NCBI RefSeq assembly: GCF_049803835.1
Contig: NZ_JBNAGK010000014.1
Span: 1 to 64,000 of the forward strand
DNA: 64,000 nt
Origin: Pacificoceanicola sp049803835
GTDB taxonomy: Bacteria; Pseudomonadota; Alphaproteobacteria; Rhodobacterales; Rhodobacteraceae
Direction of reading: 5' to 3'
Of the stretch, positions 43,894 to 55,128 are shown one piece after another. A program made the translations under genes and the position numbers. How positions within the stretch are numbered: position 1 is the first letter of the stretch; the number at the start of each line of letters is the position of its first letter. The notes under the pieces are model-generated. The model had not been told where the DNA came from, searched no databases, and saw only the letters and a program-made list of their open reading frames with translations.

Positions 43894-46218
43894 TCATTCC
43901 GCGGTGAGAAGCGGCGGTTTCTTCGAACTCAGGCGCGGATTCTCCGGCCCTTCGATACCCAGCACCAGTTCGCCATCCTTGACGGAGACCTTCACCACGC
44001 CGCCCTTGGCGAGCTTGCCGAACAGCAATTCCTCCGCCAGCGGCTTCTTGATGTGCTCCTGGATCACGCGGCCGAGCGGGCGGGCCCCCATCTTGTCGTC
44101 GTAGCCCTTGTCCGCGAGCCATTCCGCGGCGGGGCGCGTCAGCTCGATGGTCACGTTGCGGTCCAGAAGCTGGGCTTCCAGTTGCAGCACGAACTTCTCG
44201 ACCACCTGCAGGATCGTGTCTTTCGGCAGCGGCGCAAAGCTGATGACCGCGTCGAGGCGGTTGCGGAACTCCGGCGTGAACGTGCGTTCGATGGCCGCCG
44301 TATCCTCGCCTTCGCGACGATCCCGGCCAAAGCCGATGGCCGACTTCGCCTGCTCCGCGGCCCCCGCGTTGGAGGTCATGATCAGGATCACGTTGCGGAA
44401 ATCCACCGTCCGGCCGTTGTGGTCGGTCAGCGAGCCGTGGTCCATCACCTGCAACAGGATGTTGTAGACATCCGGATGTGCCTTCTCGATTTCGTCGAGC
44501 AGCAGGACGCAATGCGGATGCTGGTCCACGCCATCGGTCAGCTGGCCGCCCTGATCGAAGCCGACATACCCAGGAGGTGCACCGATCAGGCGGCTGACCG
44601 CGTGCTTCTCCATGTACTCAGACATGTCGAAACGCAGCAGCTCGACGCCCAGTGTAGAAGCCAGCTGTTTGGCCACCTCGGTCTTGCCGACGCCGGTGGG
44701 ACCGGCAAAGAGATAGTTGCCGATCGGCTTCTCCGGTTCGCGCAGGCCGGCCCGGGCCAGCTTGATCGCCGACGACAGCGCCTCTATGGCCTTGTCCTGA
44801 CCGAAAACAACGCGCTTGAGCGACTTCTCCAGATCCTTGAGCACTTCCGCGTCGTCCTTGGAGACGTTCTTCGGCGGAATGCGGGCGATCTTCGCCACGA
44901 CATTCTCGATCTCCTTGACGCCGATGGTCTTGCGGCGCTTCGACTCCGTGACGAGATGCTGCGCGGCACCAGCCTCGTCGATCACGTCGATGGCCTTGTC
45001 CGGCAGCTTGCGGTCGTTGATGTAGCGGGCCGACAGTTCCACAGCGGTGCGGATGGCATCGGCGGTGTATTTCACGCCGTGATGCTCCTCGAAATAGGGC
45101 TTGAGGCCCTTGAGGATCTTGACCGCATCTTCGACCGACGGCTCGTTCACGTCGATCTTCTGGAACCGGCGGCTCAGCGCACGGTCCTTCTCGAAGTGCT
45201 GGCGGAATTCCTTGTAGGTGGTCGAGCCCATGCAGCGCAGCTTGCCGCCCTGCAGCGCAGGCTTGAGCAGGTTGGACGCATCCATCGCGCCGCCAGAGGT
45301 CGCCCCGGCGCCGATCACGGTGTGAATCTCGTCGATGAAGAGAACCGCGTCTTCGTGATCCTCCAGTTCGGTCACAACAGCCTTCAGCCGCTCTTCGAAG
45401 TCGCCGCGATAGCGGGTGCCGGCCAGCAGCGCCCCCATGTCGAGGCTGTAGATCGTGGTGTCGGACAACACTTCCGGCGTCTCGCCCGCGACGATCTTGC
45501 GCGCCAGACCCTCGGCGATCGCAGTCTTGCCCACGCCGGGATCACCCACCAAGAGTGGGTTGTTCTTGCGACGGCGGCAGAGCACCTGGATGCAGCGCTC
45601 GACCTCGTGGTCGCGGCCGATCAGCGGGTCGATGTCGCCCTCGCGAGATTTCGCATTGAGATCAACGCAGTATTTCGCAAGCGCGGATTCCTTGTCGGCG
45701 GACGGCGCCTCGGCTTCCGGGGCCTGCGCTTCCTCTTCCGGGGCGCCCTGAACCGGACGGGACTCGCCGTATGCCGGGTTCTTTGCCACGCCGTGCGCGA
45801 TGAAGTTCACCGCATCGTAGCGCGTCATTTCCTGCTCCTGCAGGAAGTAGGCCGCGTTCGACTCGCGTTCGGCGAAGATGGCGACCAGCACGTTTGCGCC
45901 GGTCACCTCTGTCCGGCCCGACGACTGCACATGGATGGCAGCGCGCTGGATCACGCGCTGGAACGCGGCGGTGGGCACCGCTTCGGAGCCTTCGATGTCG
46001 GTCACGAGGTTGGACAGGTCTTCGTCGATGAACTCGACCAGGGTGGTTCGCAGCTCTTCGGTATCGACCGAACAGGCCTTCATGACGCGCACGGCGTCGG
46101 GCTCGTCGATCAGGGCCAGCAAAAGGTGTTCGAGGGTGGCAAACTCGTGGCTGCGCGAATTGGCCAGGGCCAGCGCCGAGTGGATTGCCTGCTCCAGGGT
46201 GTTCGAGAATGAAGGCAC
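43894..46218 (-). CDS. clpA: ATP-dependent Clp protease ATP-binding subunit ClpA
   Basis: A 774-residue AAA+ unfoldase that feeds substrates to ClpP in the cytosol. The N-domain (MPSFSNTLEQAIHSALALANSRSHEFATLEHLLLALI) is canonical. The first AAA+ module has Walker A GDPGVGKTA and the second GPTGVGKTE. The IGL loop that docks on ClpP is visible as AKSAIGFGRDR. The usual adaptor gene clpS is not next to it: the upstream neighbour is gloB. Confidence 0.96.
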   Translation of the reverse strand: MPSFSNTLEQAIHSALALANSRSHEFATLEHLLLALIDEPDAVRVMKACSVDTEELRTTLVEFIDEDLSNLVTDIEGSEAVPTAAFQRVIQRAAIHVQSSGRTEVTGANVLVAIFAERESNAAYFLQEQEMTRYDAVNFIAHGVAKNPAYGESRPVQGAPEEEAQAPEAEAPSADKESALAKYCVDLNAKSREGDIDPLIGRDHEVERCIQVLCRRRKNNPLLVGDPGVGKTAIAEGLARKIVAGETPEVLSDTTIYSLDMGALLAGTRYRGDFEERLKAVVTELEDHEDAVLFIDEIHTVIGAGATSGGAMDASNLLKPALQGGKLRCMGSTTYKEFRQHFEKDRALSRRFQKIDVNEPSVEDAVKILKGLKPYFEEHHGVKYTADAIRTAVELSARYINDRKLPDKAIDVIDEAGAAQHLVTESKRRKTIGVKEIENVVAKIARIPPKNVSKDDAEVLKDLEKSLKRVVFGQDKAIEALSSAIKLARAGLREPEKPIGNYLFAGPTGVGKTEVAKQLASTLGVELLRFDMSEYMEKHAVSRLIGAPPGYVGFDQGGQLTDGVDQHPHCVLLLDEIEKAHPDVYNILLQVMDHGSLTDHNGRTVDFRNVILIMTSNAGAAEQAKSAIGFGRDRREGEDTAAIERTFTPEFRNRLDAVISFAPLPKDTILQVVEKFVLQLEAQLLDRNVTIELTRPAAEWLADKGYDDKMGARPLGRVIQEHIKKPLAEELLFGKLAKGGVVKVSVKDGELVLGIEGPENPRLSSKKPPLLTAE

Positions 46219-46275
46219 GAGTGTGCTCCTCTTGCTATGCGCCGATCCGGGGATCAGCTTCGCCTCATTACCTTA

Positions 46276-46305
46276 AAGTTTGGTCTATAACGCCAAACCT
46301 TCAAG
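46276..46305 (-). promoter_or_regulatory. Candidate promoter/operator of clpA
   Basis: On the minus strand CTTGAAG (46305-46299) resembles a heat-shock sigma-32 -35 element. It overlaps an inverted repeat GTTTGG-N9-CCAAAC (46278-46298). The expected CCCAT-type -10 element is weak, so the sigma factor is uncertain. It is 60-90 bp before the clpA start. Confidence 0.3.
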
Positions 46306-46361
46306 TATTTTCTCAGTCCGGGCCGGTCACATTTTATGCGTGTGATGAAATGCTCACCGGA

Positions 46362-47126
46362 TCAGAAGCGATCCTTGCGGGCGCGGATTTCGGTGAAAAC
46401 GGCGACATCCGAAGCGGTTTCCATTCCGAGGGCGGCCTTGACGCCCGGGTCCGAGGCCCGAAGGAAAGGGTTGGTGGCCAGTTCCAGCGAGAGCGGAACC
46501 TGGGCGGTGGGGTGCCCGTCGGCACGGGCACGGGAAATCTCGTCTACCCGCAATTTAAGCGCGGTGTTGCCGGGTTCAATGGTCAGCGCGAATTTCGCGT
46601 TCGACGTTGTGTACTCGTGGCCCGAATAGACCATTGTTTCCGGGGGCAGGGCGGCGAGACGCATCAGGCTTTCGTACATCATCTCCGGCGTGCCTTCGAA
46701 GACCCGTCCACAGCCAAGGGCCATCAGGCTGTCGGCGGTGAACACGGCACCCGCCTTTGGATAGTGATACGCCACATGCCCGAGCGTGTGCCCCGGCACC
46801 GGGATCACACGGCAGAGGCCTTCGTCCGTTCCGCCTTCGAAGCCGTTTTCCAGAACCATGTCGACGGGCGGGAGTTTCGCTTCTTCGGCCTTCGGCCCCA
46901 TGATCACCAAGTCTGGCCAACGCTCCTTGAGGCCGGGTATGCCCTCGACGTGGTCCCAGTGGTGGTGGGTCAGCATGATGACACCGGGGGTCCAGCCGCG
47001 TTCGTCCAGCGCCGCGATCAGGGGCGCGGCTTCCGGTGCGTCGATCACCGCCACGCCATCCGGTCCCTTCACCAGATAGGCGTAGTTGTCCTTGAGACAG
47101 GGGACGGTGACGATCTCCAGGGCCAT
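46362..47126 (-). CDS. gloB: Hydroxyacylglutathione hydrolase (glyoxalase II)
   Basis: Hydrolyses S-lactoylglutathione to lactate and glutathione in methylglyoxal detoxification. The 254-aa protein has the metallo-beta-lactamase motif THHHWDH at residues 53-59, the GHTLGHVAYH ligand region, FTADSLMALGCGRVFEG and SGHEYTTSNAKFA, all typical of GloB. The length matches the family. Minus strand, same direction as clpA, with a 143-bp gap. Confidence 0.95.
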   Translation of the reverse strand: MALEIVTVPCLKDNYAYLVKGPDGVAVIDAPEAAPLIAALDERGWTPGVIMLTHHHWDHVEGIPGLKERWPDLVIMGPKAEEAKLPPVDMVLENGFEGGTDEGLCRVIPVPGHTLGHVAYHYPKAGAVFTADSLMALGCGRVFEGTPEMMYESLMRLAALPPETMVYSGHEYTTSNAKFALTIEPGNTALKLRVDEISRARADGHPTAQVPLSLELATNPFLRASDPGVKAALGMETASDVAVFTEIRARKDRF

Positions 47127-47189
47127 GGGCTTTCCTTTCGCGCGAGGTCGGGGTTAACTCCAGTCAAACCCATCGGCGGGCGAGGTGCA

Positions 47190-47945
47190 ATGCATCTGGA
47201 TGTACAGACATTGCGGGATTTCTACTATCGCAACGCGCTCGGGCGCGCGGCGCAGGCCATCATTCGCCGCCAGACACGGGTGTTCTGGCCTGAAGGGAAA
47301 CTGAAAGGCCAGACCGTGGCGGGCTTCGGTTTCGCCGTGCCGCTGCTGCGCCCGTACCTCGCGGACTCGCGCCGGGTGATCGGGCTGATGCCCGGGCCGC
47401 AGGGGGTGATGCCCTGGCCTGCCGGGATGCCCAACGTCTCGGTCCTCTGCGAAGAGCACAGCTGGCCGATCGAGACCGGGCACATCGACCGGCTGGTTCT
47501 GATGCACGGGCTGGAGACCTCCGAAAACCCCTCCGAACTGCTCGACGAATGTTATCGCGTGCTCGGCCCCGGCGGGCAGGCGCTGTTCATCCTGCCGAAC
47601 CGTTCCGGGCTCTGGGCGCGGTCCGATGCGACGCCGTTCGGCTATGGCCGCCCCTATTCCCGCAGCCAGCTGGAGGCGCAGCTCAAGCGGCACGACTTCA
47701 TCCCCGAAAGCCACGTCAGCGTGCTCTACCAGCCGCCTTCGACCCGGCGGTTCTGGATGAAGACCGCGCCGATCTGGGAAAACACCGGGCGCGCGATCCC
47801 GGCGGTGATGGCAGGGGGCGTGATGATGGTCGTTGCCTCGAAACGTTACCCGCCGACCCGGCGCGGCGTCGGTGAGGCGGCGCGGATGCTCAATCCGCTG
47901 GAAGTGCTGGCGCCGAAGCCGGGAAAGGTGGCGAAACCCGTCTGA
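47190..47945 (+). CDS. Methyltransferase-domain protein, 251 aa
   Basis: A class I methyltransferase-like protein conserved next to gloB in related bacteria as far as I recall. The fold is suggested by RLVLMHGLETSENPSELLDECYRVLGPGGQALFILPNRSGLWAR, the region after the cofactor site in type 11 methyltransferases. The glycine-rich SAM motif is unusual (VAGFGFAVPLLRPYL), so cofactor binding may be altered. The C-terminus is basic and Pro-rich. The substrate is unknown. The ATG follows GAGGTG. Confidence 0.75.
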   Translation: MHLDVQTLRDFYYRNALGRAAQAIIRRQTRVFWPEGKLKGQTVAGFGFAVPLLRPYLADSRRVIGLMPGPQGVMPWPAGMPNVSVLCEEHSWPIETGHIDRLVLMHGLETSENPSELLDECYRVLGPGGQALFILPNRSGLWARSDATPFGYGRPYSRSQLEAQLKRHDFIPESHVSVLYQPPSTRRFWMKTAPIWENTGRAIPAVMAGGVMMVVASKRYPPTRRGVGEAARMLNPLEVLAPKPGKVAKPV

Positions 47946-47966
47946 CGCGGCCGCCGGACGCCGCTG

Positions 47967-47994
47967 TTCCGGCTTCCCGTCGGGGAAGCCGGAA
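47967..47994 (+). terminator. Strong hairpin after the methyltransferase gene
   Basis: A perfect 12-bp stem (TTCCGGCTTCCC with GGGAAGCCGGAA) and a GTCG loop, 21 nt past the stop. There is no T-tract. Confidence 0.6.
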
Positions 47995-48197
47995 GGCGCC
48001 CCGCCCGCCGTCCCGCAGCGGCGCCCCGCGCCTTGCCGAAATCCATGCGGGCCGCTCGTGGAGGCCGTCAGGAGAGGCAATCGACGCCCGCTCACACAGG
48101 CAGAATCCGCCGATGACCCGCCGTTCTTGCCGCAAAACCCGAGAAATTTTGCCCTTTTTTGCCGCACCTATGGTCGCACTTGAGGCAAGACCTTGAA

Positions 48198-48225
48198 TTG
48201 AAAGGGAAACTACCGAGTCTTAAAT
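48198..48225 (+). promoter_or_regulatory. Candidate sigma-70 promoter of the atp operon
   Basis: TTGAAA (48198-48203) and TTAAAT (48220-48225) are separated by 16 bp in an AT-rich island about 145 bp before atpH. The rest of the 424-bp gap between the methyltransferase and atpH (47946-48369) holds a hairpin at 47967-47994 and no gene. Confidence 0.4.
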
Positions 48226-48369
48226 AACTGTTAGGATGTTGCGACAAACCAAGGGCTCTGCTACATCCGCCCCGATCAATATCGCCTTGTCAGACTTCAA
48301 GGTGCGACCAAGCCCTCGGCCGCCGGGAGTACCCGTGCGACACGGGGGCCTTATATCGGAAGGGTGGAC

Positions 48370-48930
48370 GTGTCTGAATCAGCCTCAGTTTCCTCCGGCA
48401 TCGCCGAGCGCTATGCCACCGCCGTCTTCGGACTCGTGAAGGAAGCCAACGCGCTTCCCCAGCTCGAAGCCAGTCTCGATGACCTCTCTGCCGCGCTGGA
48501 CGAAAGCGCCGAACTGCGCGATCTGCTCAGCTCGCCGATCTATGCGCGCGACGAACAGGGTGCGGCCATCACGGCCGTGGCAAGCAAGATGGGCCTGCTG
48601 GATGTCCTGACGAACGCGCTTGGCCTGATGGCCCAGAAGCGCCGTCTTTTCGTGGTGCCCGCCATGGTGCGCCGCCTGCGCGAGATGATCGCCACCGAGA
48701 AGGGCGAAGTGACCGCGGACGTGGTCTCCGCCCAGCCGCTCAGCGCCGACCAGTCCGCCCGTCTCGCCGAGACGCTCAAGGCGCAGGTTGGCAGCGATGT
48801 CAAAATCAATGCGACCGTCGATGAAAGCCTCATCGGCGGTCTTGTCGTCAAGTTGGGCTCGCGGATGATCGACACGTCGATCAAGGCCAAGCTCGCCTCC
48901 CTCCAGAATGCAATGAAAGAGGTCGGATAA
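48370..48930 (+). CDS. atpH: ATP synthase F1 delta subunit
   Basis: Stalk subunit of 186 aa linking F1 to the F0 b subunits (OSCP homologue). The N-terminal motif SSGIAERYATAVFGLVKEA and C-terminal ESLIGGLVVKLGSRMIDTSIKAKL are standard. I place the start at the GTG (SESASVSSG) preceded by GGAAGG; another GTG two codons upstream is possible. First gene of the F1 operon; the next start follows its stop directly. Confidence 0.94.
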   Translation: MSESASVSSGIAERYATAVFGLVKEANALPQLEASLDDLSAALDESAELRDLLSSPIYARDEQGAAITAVASKMGLLDVLTNALGLMAQKRRLFVVPAMVRRLREMIATEKGEVTADVVSAQPLSADQSARLAETLKAQVGSDVKINATVDESLIGGLVVKLGSRMIDTSIKAKLASLQNAMKEVG

Positions 48931-50469
<1,539 letters not shown>

Positions 50470-50481
50470 GGGGATCGACGA

Positions 50482-51366
50482 ATGCCGAGCCTCAAGGACC
50501 TGAAAAACAGGATCGTGTCGGTCAAGTCGACCCGCAAGATCACCAAGGCCATGCAGATGGTCGCGGCAGCAAAACTGCGCCGCGCCCAGGATGCGGCCGA
50601 GGCGGCCCGCCCCTATGCGGACCGCTTCAATGGTGTGATGGCGTCGCTGGCCGCCTCGGTCGGCAAGAGTGACAGCGCGCCCCGGCTCCTCGCCGGGACG
50701 GGCAAGGACGACGTGCATCTGCTCGTCGTGATGACTTCGGAACGCGGCCTGTGCGGTGGTTTCAACACCAACATCGTGAAACTGGCCAAGACCCGGATCG
50801 AGCAGCTCAAGGCTGCGGGCAAGACCGTCAAGGTCCTGACCGTGGGCAAGAAGGGCCGCGAACAGCTGAAGCGTGACTACGGTTCGCTTTCGGTCGGCCA
50901 CGTGGACCTGAGCGAGGTCAAGAAGATCGGCTACGGCGACGCCCAGGGCATCGCCCGCGAGCTTCTGACCCGGTTCGACAACGGCGAATTCGATGTGGCG
51001 ACGATCTTCTATGCGAAGTTCCAGTCCGTCATCGCCCAGGTTCCGACGGCCCTGCAGGTCATCCCCGCTGCCTACGAACAGGCGGAGAGGGAGGCAGCGG
51101 ACGGCGCATCGACGCTCTACGATTACGAGCCCGATGAAGAAGCCATCCTTGCTGACCTGCTGCCGCGCGGCGTGGCGACACAGATCTTCTCGGCGCTGCT
51201 CGAGAACGGCGCTTCCGAACAGGGCGCCCGGATGTCGGCCATGGACAACGCGACGCGCAACGCGGGCGAGATGATCGACAAGCTGACCATCGAGTTCAAC
51301 CGTTCGCGCCAGGCCGTCATCACGAACGAACTGATCGAAATCATCTCGGGCGCCGAGGCGCTCTAA
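50482..51366 (+). CDS. atpG: ATP synthase F1 gamma subunit
   Basis: Central rotor shaft of 294 aa. The N-terminal helix MPSLKDLKNRIVSVKSTRKITKAMQMVAAAKLRRAQ and C-terminal RMSAMDNATRNAGEMIDKLTIEFNRSRQAVITNELIEIISGAEAL are diagnostic coiled-coil segments. It lies 12 nt after atpA. Confidence 0.98.
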   Translation: MPSLKDLKNRIVSVKSTRKITKAMQMVAAAKLRRAQDAAEAARPYADRFNGVMASLAASVGKSDSAPRLLAGTGKDDVHLLVVMTSERGLCGGFNTNIVKLAKTRIEQLKAAGKTVKVLTVGKKGREQLKRDYGSLSVGHVDLSEVKKIGYGDAQGIARELLTRFDNGEFDVATIFYAKFQSVIAQVPTALQVIPAAYEQAEREAADGASTLYDYEPDEEAILADLLPRGVATQIFSALLENGASEQGARMSAMDNATRNAGEMIDKLTIEFNRSRQAVITNELIEIISGAEAL

Positions 51367-51385
51367 GACACCGGAGAACCATTTT

Positions 51386-52810
<1,425 letters not shown>

Positions 52811-52822
52811 TAAACCGGGCGG

Positions 52823-52876
52823 GGGTGGGTTGAAAACCCACCCTACACCCCAGTCTCAAGACGTGGTGTAGGGTGG
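52823..52876 (+). repeat. Intergenic repeat with two mutually exclusive hairpins between atpD and atpC
   Basis: GGGTGGGTT-GAA-AACCCACCC (52823-52843) forms one perfect 9-bp hairpin. CCACCCTACACC (52838-52849) pairs perfectly with GGTGTAGGGTGG (52865-52876), forming another that shares six bases with the first. The element occupies a 101-bp gap in an operon whose other gaps are 0-19 bp. Confidence 0.75.
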
Positions 52877-52911
52877 GGCTGTGACCCACCTTGCGCTCCA
52901 AGGAGAGCCAA

Positions 52912-53346
52912 ATGGCAGAGACAATGCAATTCGATCTGGTCAGCCCGGAGCGCAGCCTTCTTTCCACGAAGGTCAAGTCCGTGCAGATCCCGGGTGCGGA
53001 TGGCGACATGACCGCCATGCCGAACCACGCCCCGACGATCACCACCCTGCGCCCCGGCATCCTCACGGTCGAAACCGAGACGGGAACCGAGCAGTTCGTG
53101 GTGACCGGCGGTTTCGCCGAGATCGGCGAGAGCCTGTCCGTTCTGGCGGAGAAGGCGCTGCCGCGCGCGGACATGGACCAGGCCACCTACGAAGCCCTGG
53201 TCGAAGAGGCACACAACGCCTACAAGCAGACCAAGGAAGCCTTCCAGAACGAGCCCGGCCCCGTCGATGATGCGGCCAAGCTGTTGCAGGACATGGTCGC
53301 CGTGGGCACGCACATCGGCCTCGATCCGAAACAGCCCTCGCTCTGA
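52912..53346 (+). CDS. atpC: ATP synthase F1 epsilon subunit
   Basis: Regulatory subunit of the rotor, 144 aa. The beta-sandwich part shows FDLVSPERSLLSTKVKSVQIPGADGDMTAMPNHAPTITTLRPGIL, typical of AtpC. The start MAETMQF has AAGGAG upstream. It is separated from atpD by a repeat, which may lower its expression to the 1:3 stoichiometry of the enzyme. Confidence 0.95.
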   Translation: MAETMQFDLVSPERSLLSTKVKSVQIPGADGDMTAMPNHAPTITTLRPGILTVETETGTEQFVVTGGFAEIGESLSVLAEKALPRADMDQATYEALVEEAHNAYKQTKEAFQNEPGPVDDAAKLLQDMVAVGTHIGLDPKQPSL

Positions 53347-53368
53347 CGCGTCGACAATGCCCAACACG

Positions 53369-53400
53369 AAAGGCCCTGCGCTCCCAGCGCGGGGCCTTTT
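53369..53400 (+). terminator. Rho-independent terminator of the atp operon
   Basis: AAAGGCCC and GCGCT pair with AGCGC and GGGCCTTT, followed by a short T-run (TTTT), 23 nt after atpC. Confidence 0.85.
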
Positions 53401-53494
53401 GCCTTGTGGTATAGTTGGTGCGGGACCGGGATGACATTACCAGGGCCGATACGGCAGGATGAGTCTGACACCCATCGCAGGAGAGCGCGTCGCC

Positions 53495-53927
53495 ATGCAT
53501 ACCGCCCCCCCGACCCGTCGCCGTTAAGGACGATCCTGAAAAGCAGGTCATCAGTTTCGCGGCAGGAGAGGGCCTTCCCTATGACATGGGTCTCTTGCAA
53601 GCGCGGTTCAAAGCCGACGAGGCGGAAGCCGGCGCGCGGTATTCTGTCTCCGAATGGACCGTGCATCCCGGTTTCGAGGATGTCGGCCCCCATTTGCACG
53701 AGGCCAATGACGAACTGTTCCTTGTCCTTTCCGGCACATCAGAACTTTTGGTCGGAGACTAGTGGTAGAGCCACGCACCGTGCGCCTTCCTGCGTATCCC
53801 GGCCGGCGTCACGCATGACTTCCGCAATCGCACCAACGCGCTTGCAACCCTCCTGAACATCTTCCTGCCCGGCGGTTTCGAGCGCGACATGCCCGCCATC
53901 GTGCAGTGGTTTGCCCAAAACCGCTGA
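53495..53927 (+). pseudogene. Cupin-domain gene with a frameshift and two in-frame amber codons
   Basis: Reading from 53526 gives DDPEKQVISFAAGEG, LLQARFKADEAEAGARYSVSEW, VHPGFEDVGPHLHEANDELFLVLSG and LLVGD, a clear cupin with its metal-binding HLHEANDE. Two TAG codons interrupt it at 53760-53762 and 53766-53768, after which the same frame continues as AFLRIPAGVTHDFRNRT through LPGGFERDMPAIVQWFAQNR to a natural stop at 53927. The likely ATG at 53495 is out of frame, and a run of seven C (53505-53511) is the probable site of a one-base insertion: removing one C joins M-H-T-A-P-R-P-V-A-V to the body. The first fragment could still be made only if another start were used. The window's other genes end in ordinary stops, so recoding is unlikely. 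Confidence 0.85.
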
Positions 53928-54006
53928 ACCGTCGCAACCGGTGCCAATACCCGTTGCGCCGCGCCGCAGAAACGCTATCTGCCAAGGGAGCGCATACAGG
54001 ACAGCC

Positions 54007-54678
54007 ATGGATTTCTCACTCGACTTTACCGGCATGTTGCGGGAGCTGATCACGCTCTTCGTTGTCATCGACCCCATCGGCACCCTGCCGGTCTTCTACT
54101 TCGCAACCGCAACAGTCCCCGTGGCGTTGCATCGCCGCTTCGCCATCCGCGCCGTGCTGGTTGCCTGGCTGGTGCTGCTGGCCTTCCTGCTGGCGGGGCA
54201 ATGGCTGCTCGAAGGACTCGGCCTGCGCTTTGGCTCGTTCCAGATTGCCGGGGGAATTATCCTCTTTCTCTTTGCGCTGACCATGATCTTCGGCGAGAGC
54301 AAGCCCGAGCAGGAGATCCACTCCGCCGAGCGCGATCACCTCTCCGGCGCGGTCTTCCCGCTTGCCATGCCGTCCATCGCCTCGCCCGGCGCCATGCTGG
54401 CGATCGTGGTGCTGACCGACAACCATCGCCACTCCGTCCAGGAGCAGGTGATCACCGCAGGGCTGCTGACCTTCGTCATGCTGGTCACGCTGCTGCTCCT
54501 TCTCCTGGCCGCCCGGCTCAAGAAGATCCTGGGCAACACCGGAGCGGGTGTCATCAGCCGCGTGATGGGCATCGTGCTCGCCACCGTCGCCGTGGATGCC
54601 ATCCTCGGCGGTCTCGACGAAGTCGGTGCGCTGCGTTTGCCACCTTCGCAGGAAGGCTCGGTGCTGGACCCGGAATGA
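54007..54678 (+). CDS. MarC-family integral membrane protein
   Basis: A 223-residue inner-membrane protein with about six helices. The MarC signature FVVIDPIGTLPVFYFAT is at residues 17-35, and AMPSIASPGAMLAIVVLTDN is the second half of the family motif. It was once linked to antibiotic resistance, but its function is not established. The start MDFSLDFTG is the first in-frame ATG of the hydrophobic protein. It stands alone between the cupin pseudogene and the lectin-domain gene. Confidence 0.9.
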   Translation: MDFSLDFTGMLRELITLFVVIDPIGTLPVFYFATATVPVALHRRFAIRAVLVAWLVLLAFLLAGQWLLEGLGLRFGSFQIAGGIILFLFALTMIFGESKPEQEIHSAERDHLSGAVFPLAMPSIASPGAMLAIVVLTDNHRHSVQEQVITAGLLTFVMLVTLLLLLLAARLKKILGNTGAGVISRVMGIVLATVAVDAILGGLDEVGALRLPPSQEGSVLDPE

Positions 54679-54771
54679 AAGGCTTACCGCGAAATTGACC
54701 TTTCCCGCATCTTGCCCGTTCAAATCCCGCGCGATCTCGGCCAAAGTCCGGGCATTGCGACGAGGTGCCTT

Positions 54772-55122
54772 ATGAAGAAATACGTGGGTTCGCTGATCGG
54801 GGTGGATCAGGGCAATGACGAGGTCTTTTCCGACTTCGCCTCCGGCGGCGACATGTGGACCGGCCACGGCTCCCGCGAGCGCCGCAAGCGGGTGAAATTC
54901 TCCGAGCCTTTCCGCAGTATCCCAACCGTGCAGGTCTCGCTGTCGCTCTGGGACATGGATCAGGGCGCCAACGTCCGCGCCGACATCGCCGCGGAGAACA
55001 TCACCGAGGAGCATTTCGACCTCGTCTTCCGCACCTGGTCCGACACTCGCGTCGCCCGTGTCCGCATGAGCTGGACCGCAATTGGCGAGGTCACCTCCGA
55101 GGATGATTGGGAGCTTTATTGA
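54772..55122 (+). CDS. H-type lectin-domain protein, 116 aa
   Basis: A short cytosolic-looking protein that consists of little more than an H-type lectin domain, as in Helix pomatia agglutinin: FSEPFRSIPTVQVSLSLWDMD, then ANVRADIAAENITEEHFDLVFRTWSDTRVARVRMSWTAIGE, the six-stranded core with the WTAIG end. There is no signal peptide. Homologues in this bacterial group are common but uncharacterised. The ATG follows GAGGTG. It is convergent with the cytochrome gene. Confidence 0.85.
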   Translation: MKKYVGSLIGVDQGNDEVFSDFASGGDMWTGHGSRERRKRVKFSEPFRSIPTVQVSLSLWDMDQGANVRADIAAENITEEHFDLVFRTWSDTRVARVRMSWTAIGEVTSEDDWELY

Positions 55123-55128
55123 CGGGTT

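Noticed and set aside
53760..53768. Programmed readthrough or pyrrolysine at the two TAG codons of the cupin gene
   Set aside because: Two ambers so close together, plus a separate frameshift at the start, fit simple decay; no recoding signal or machinery was seen.
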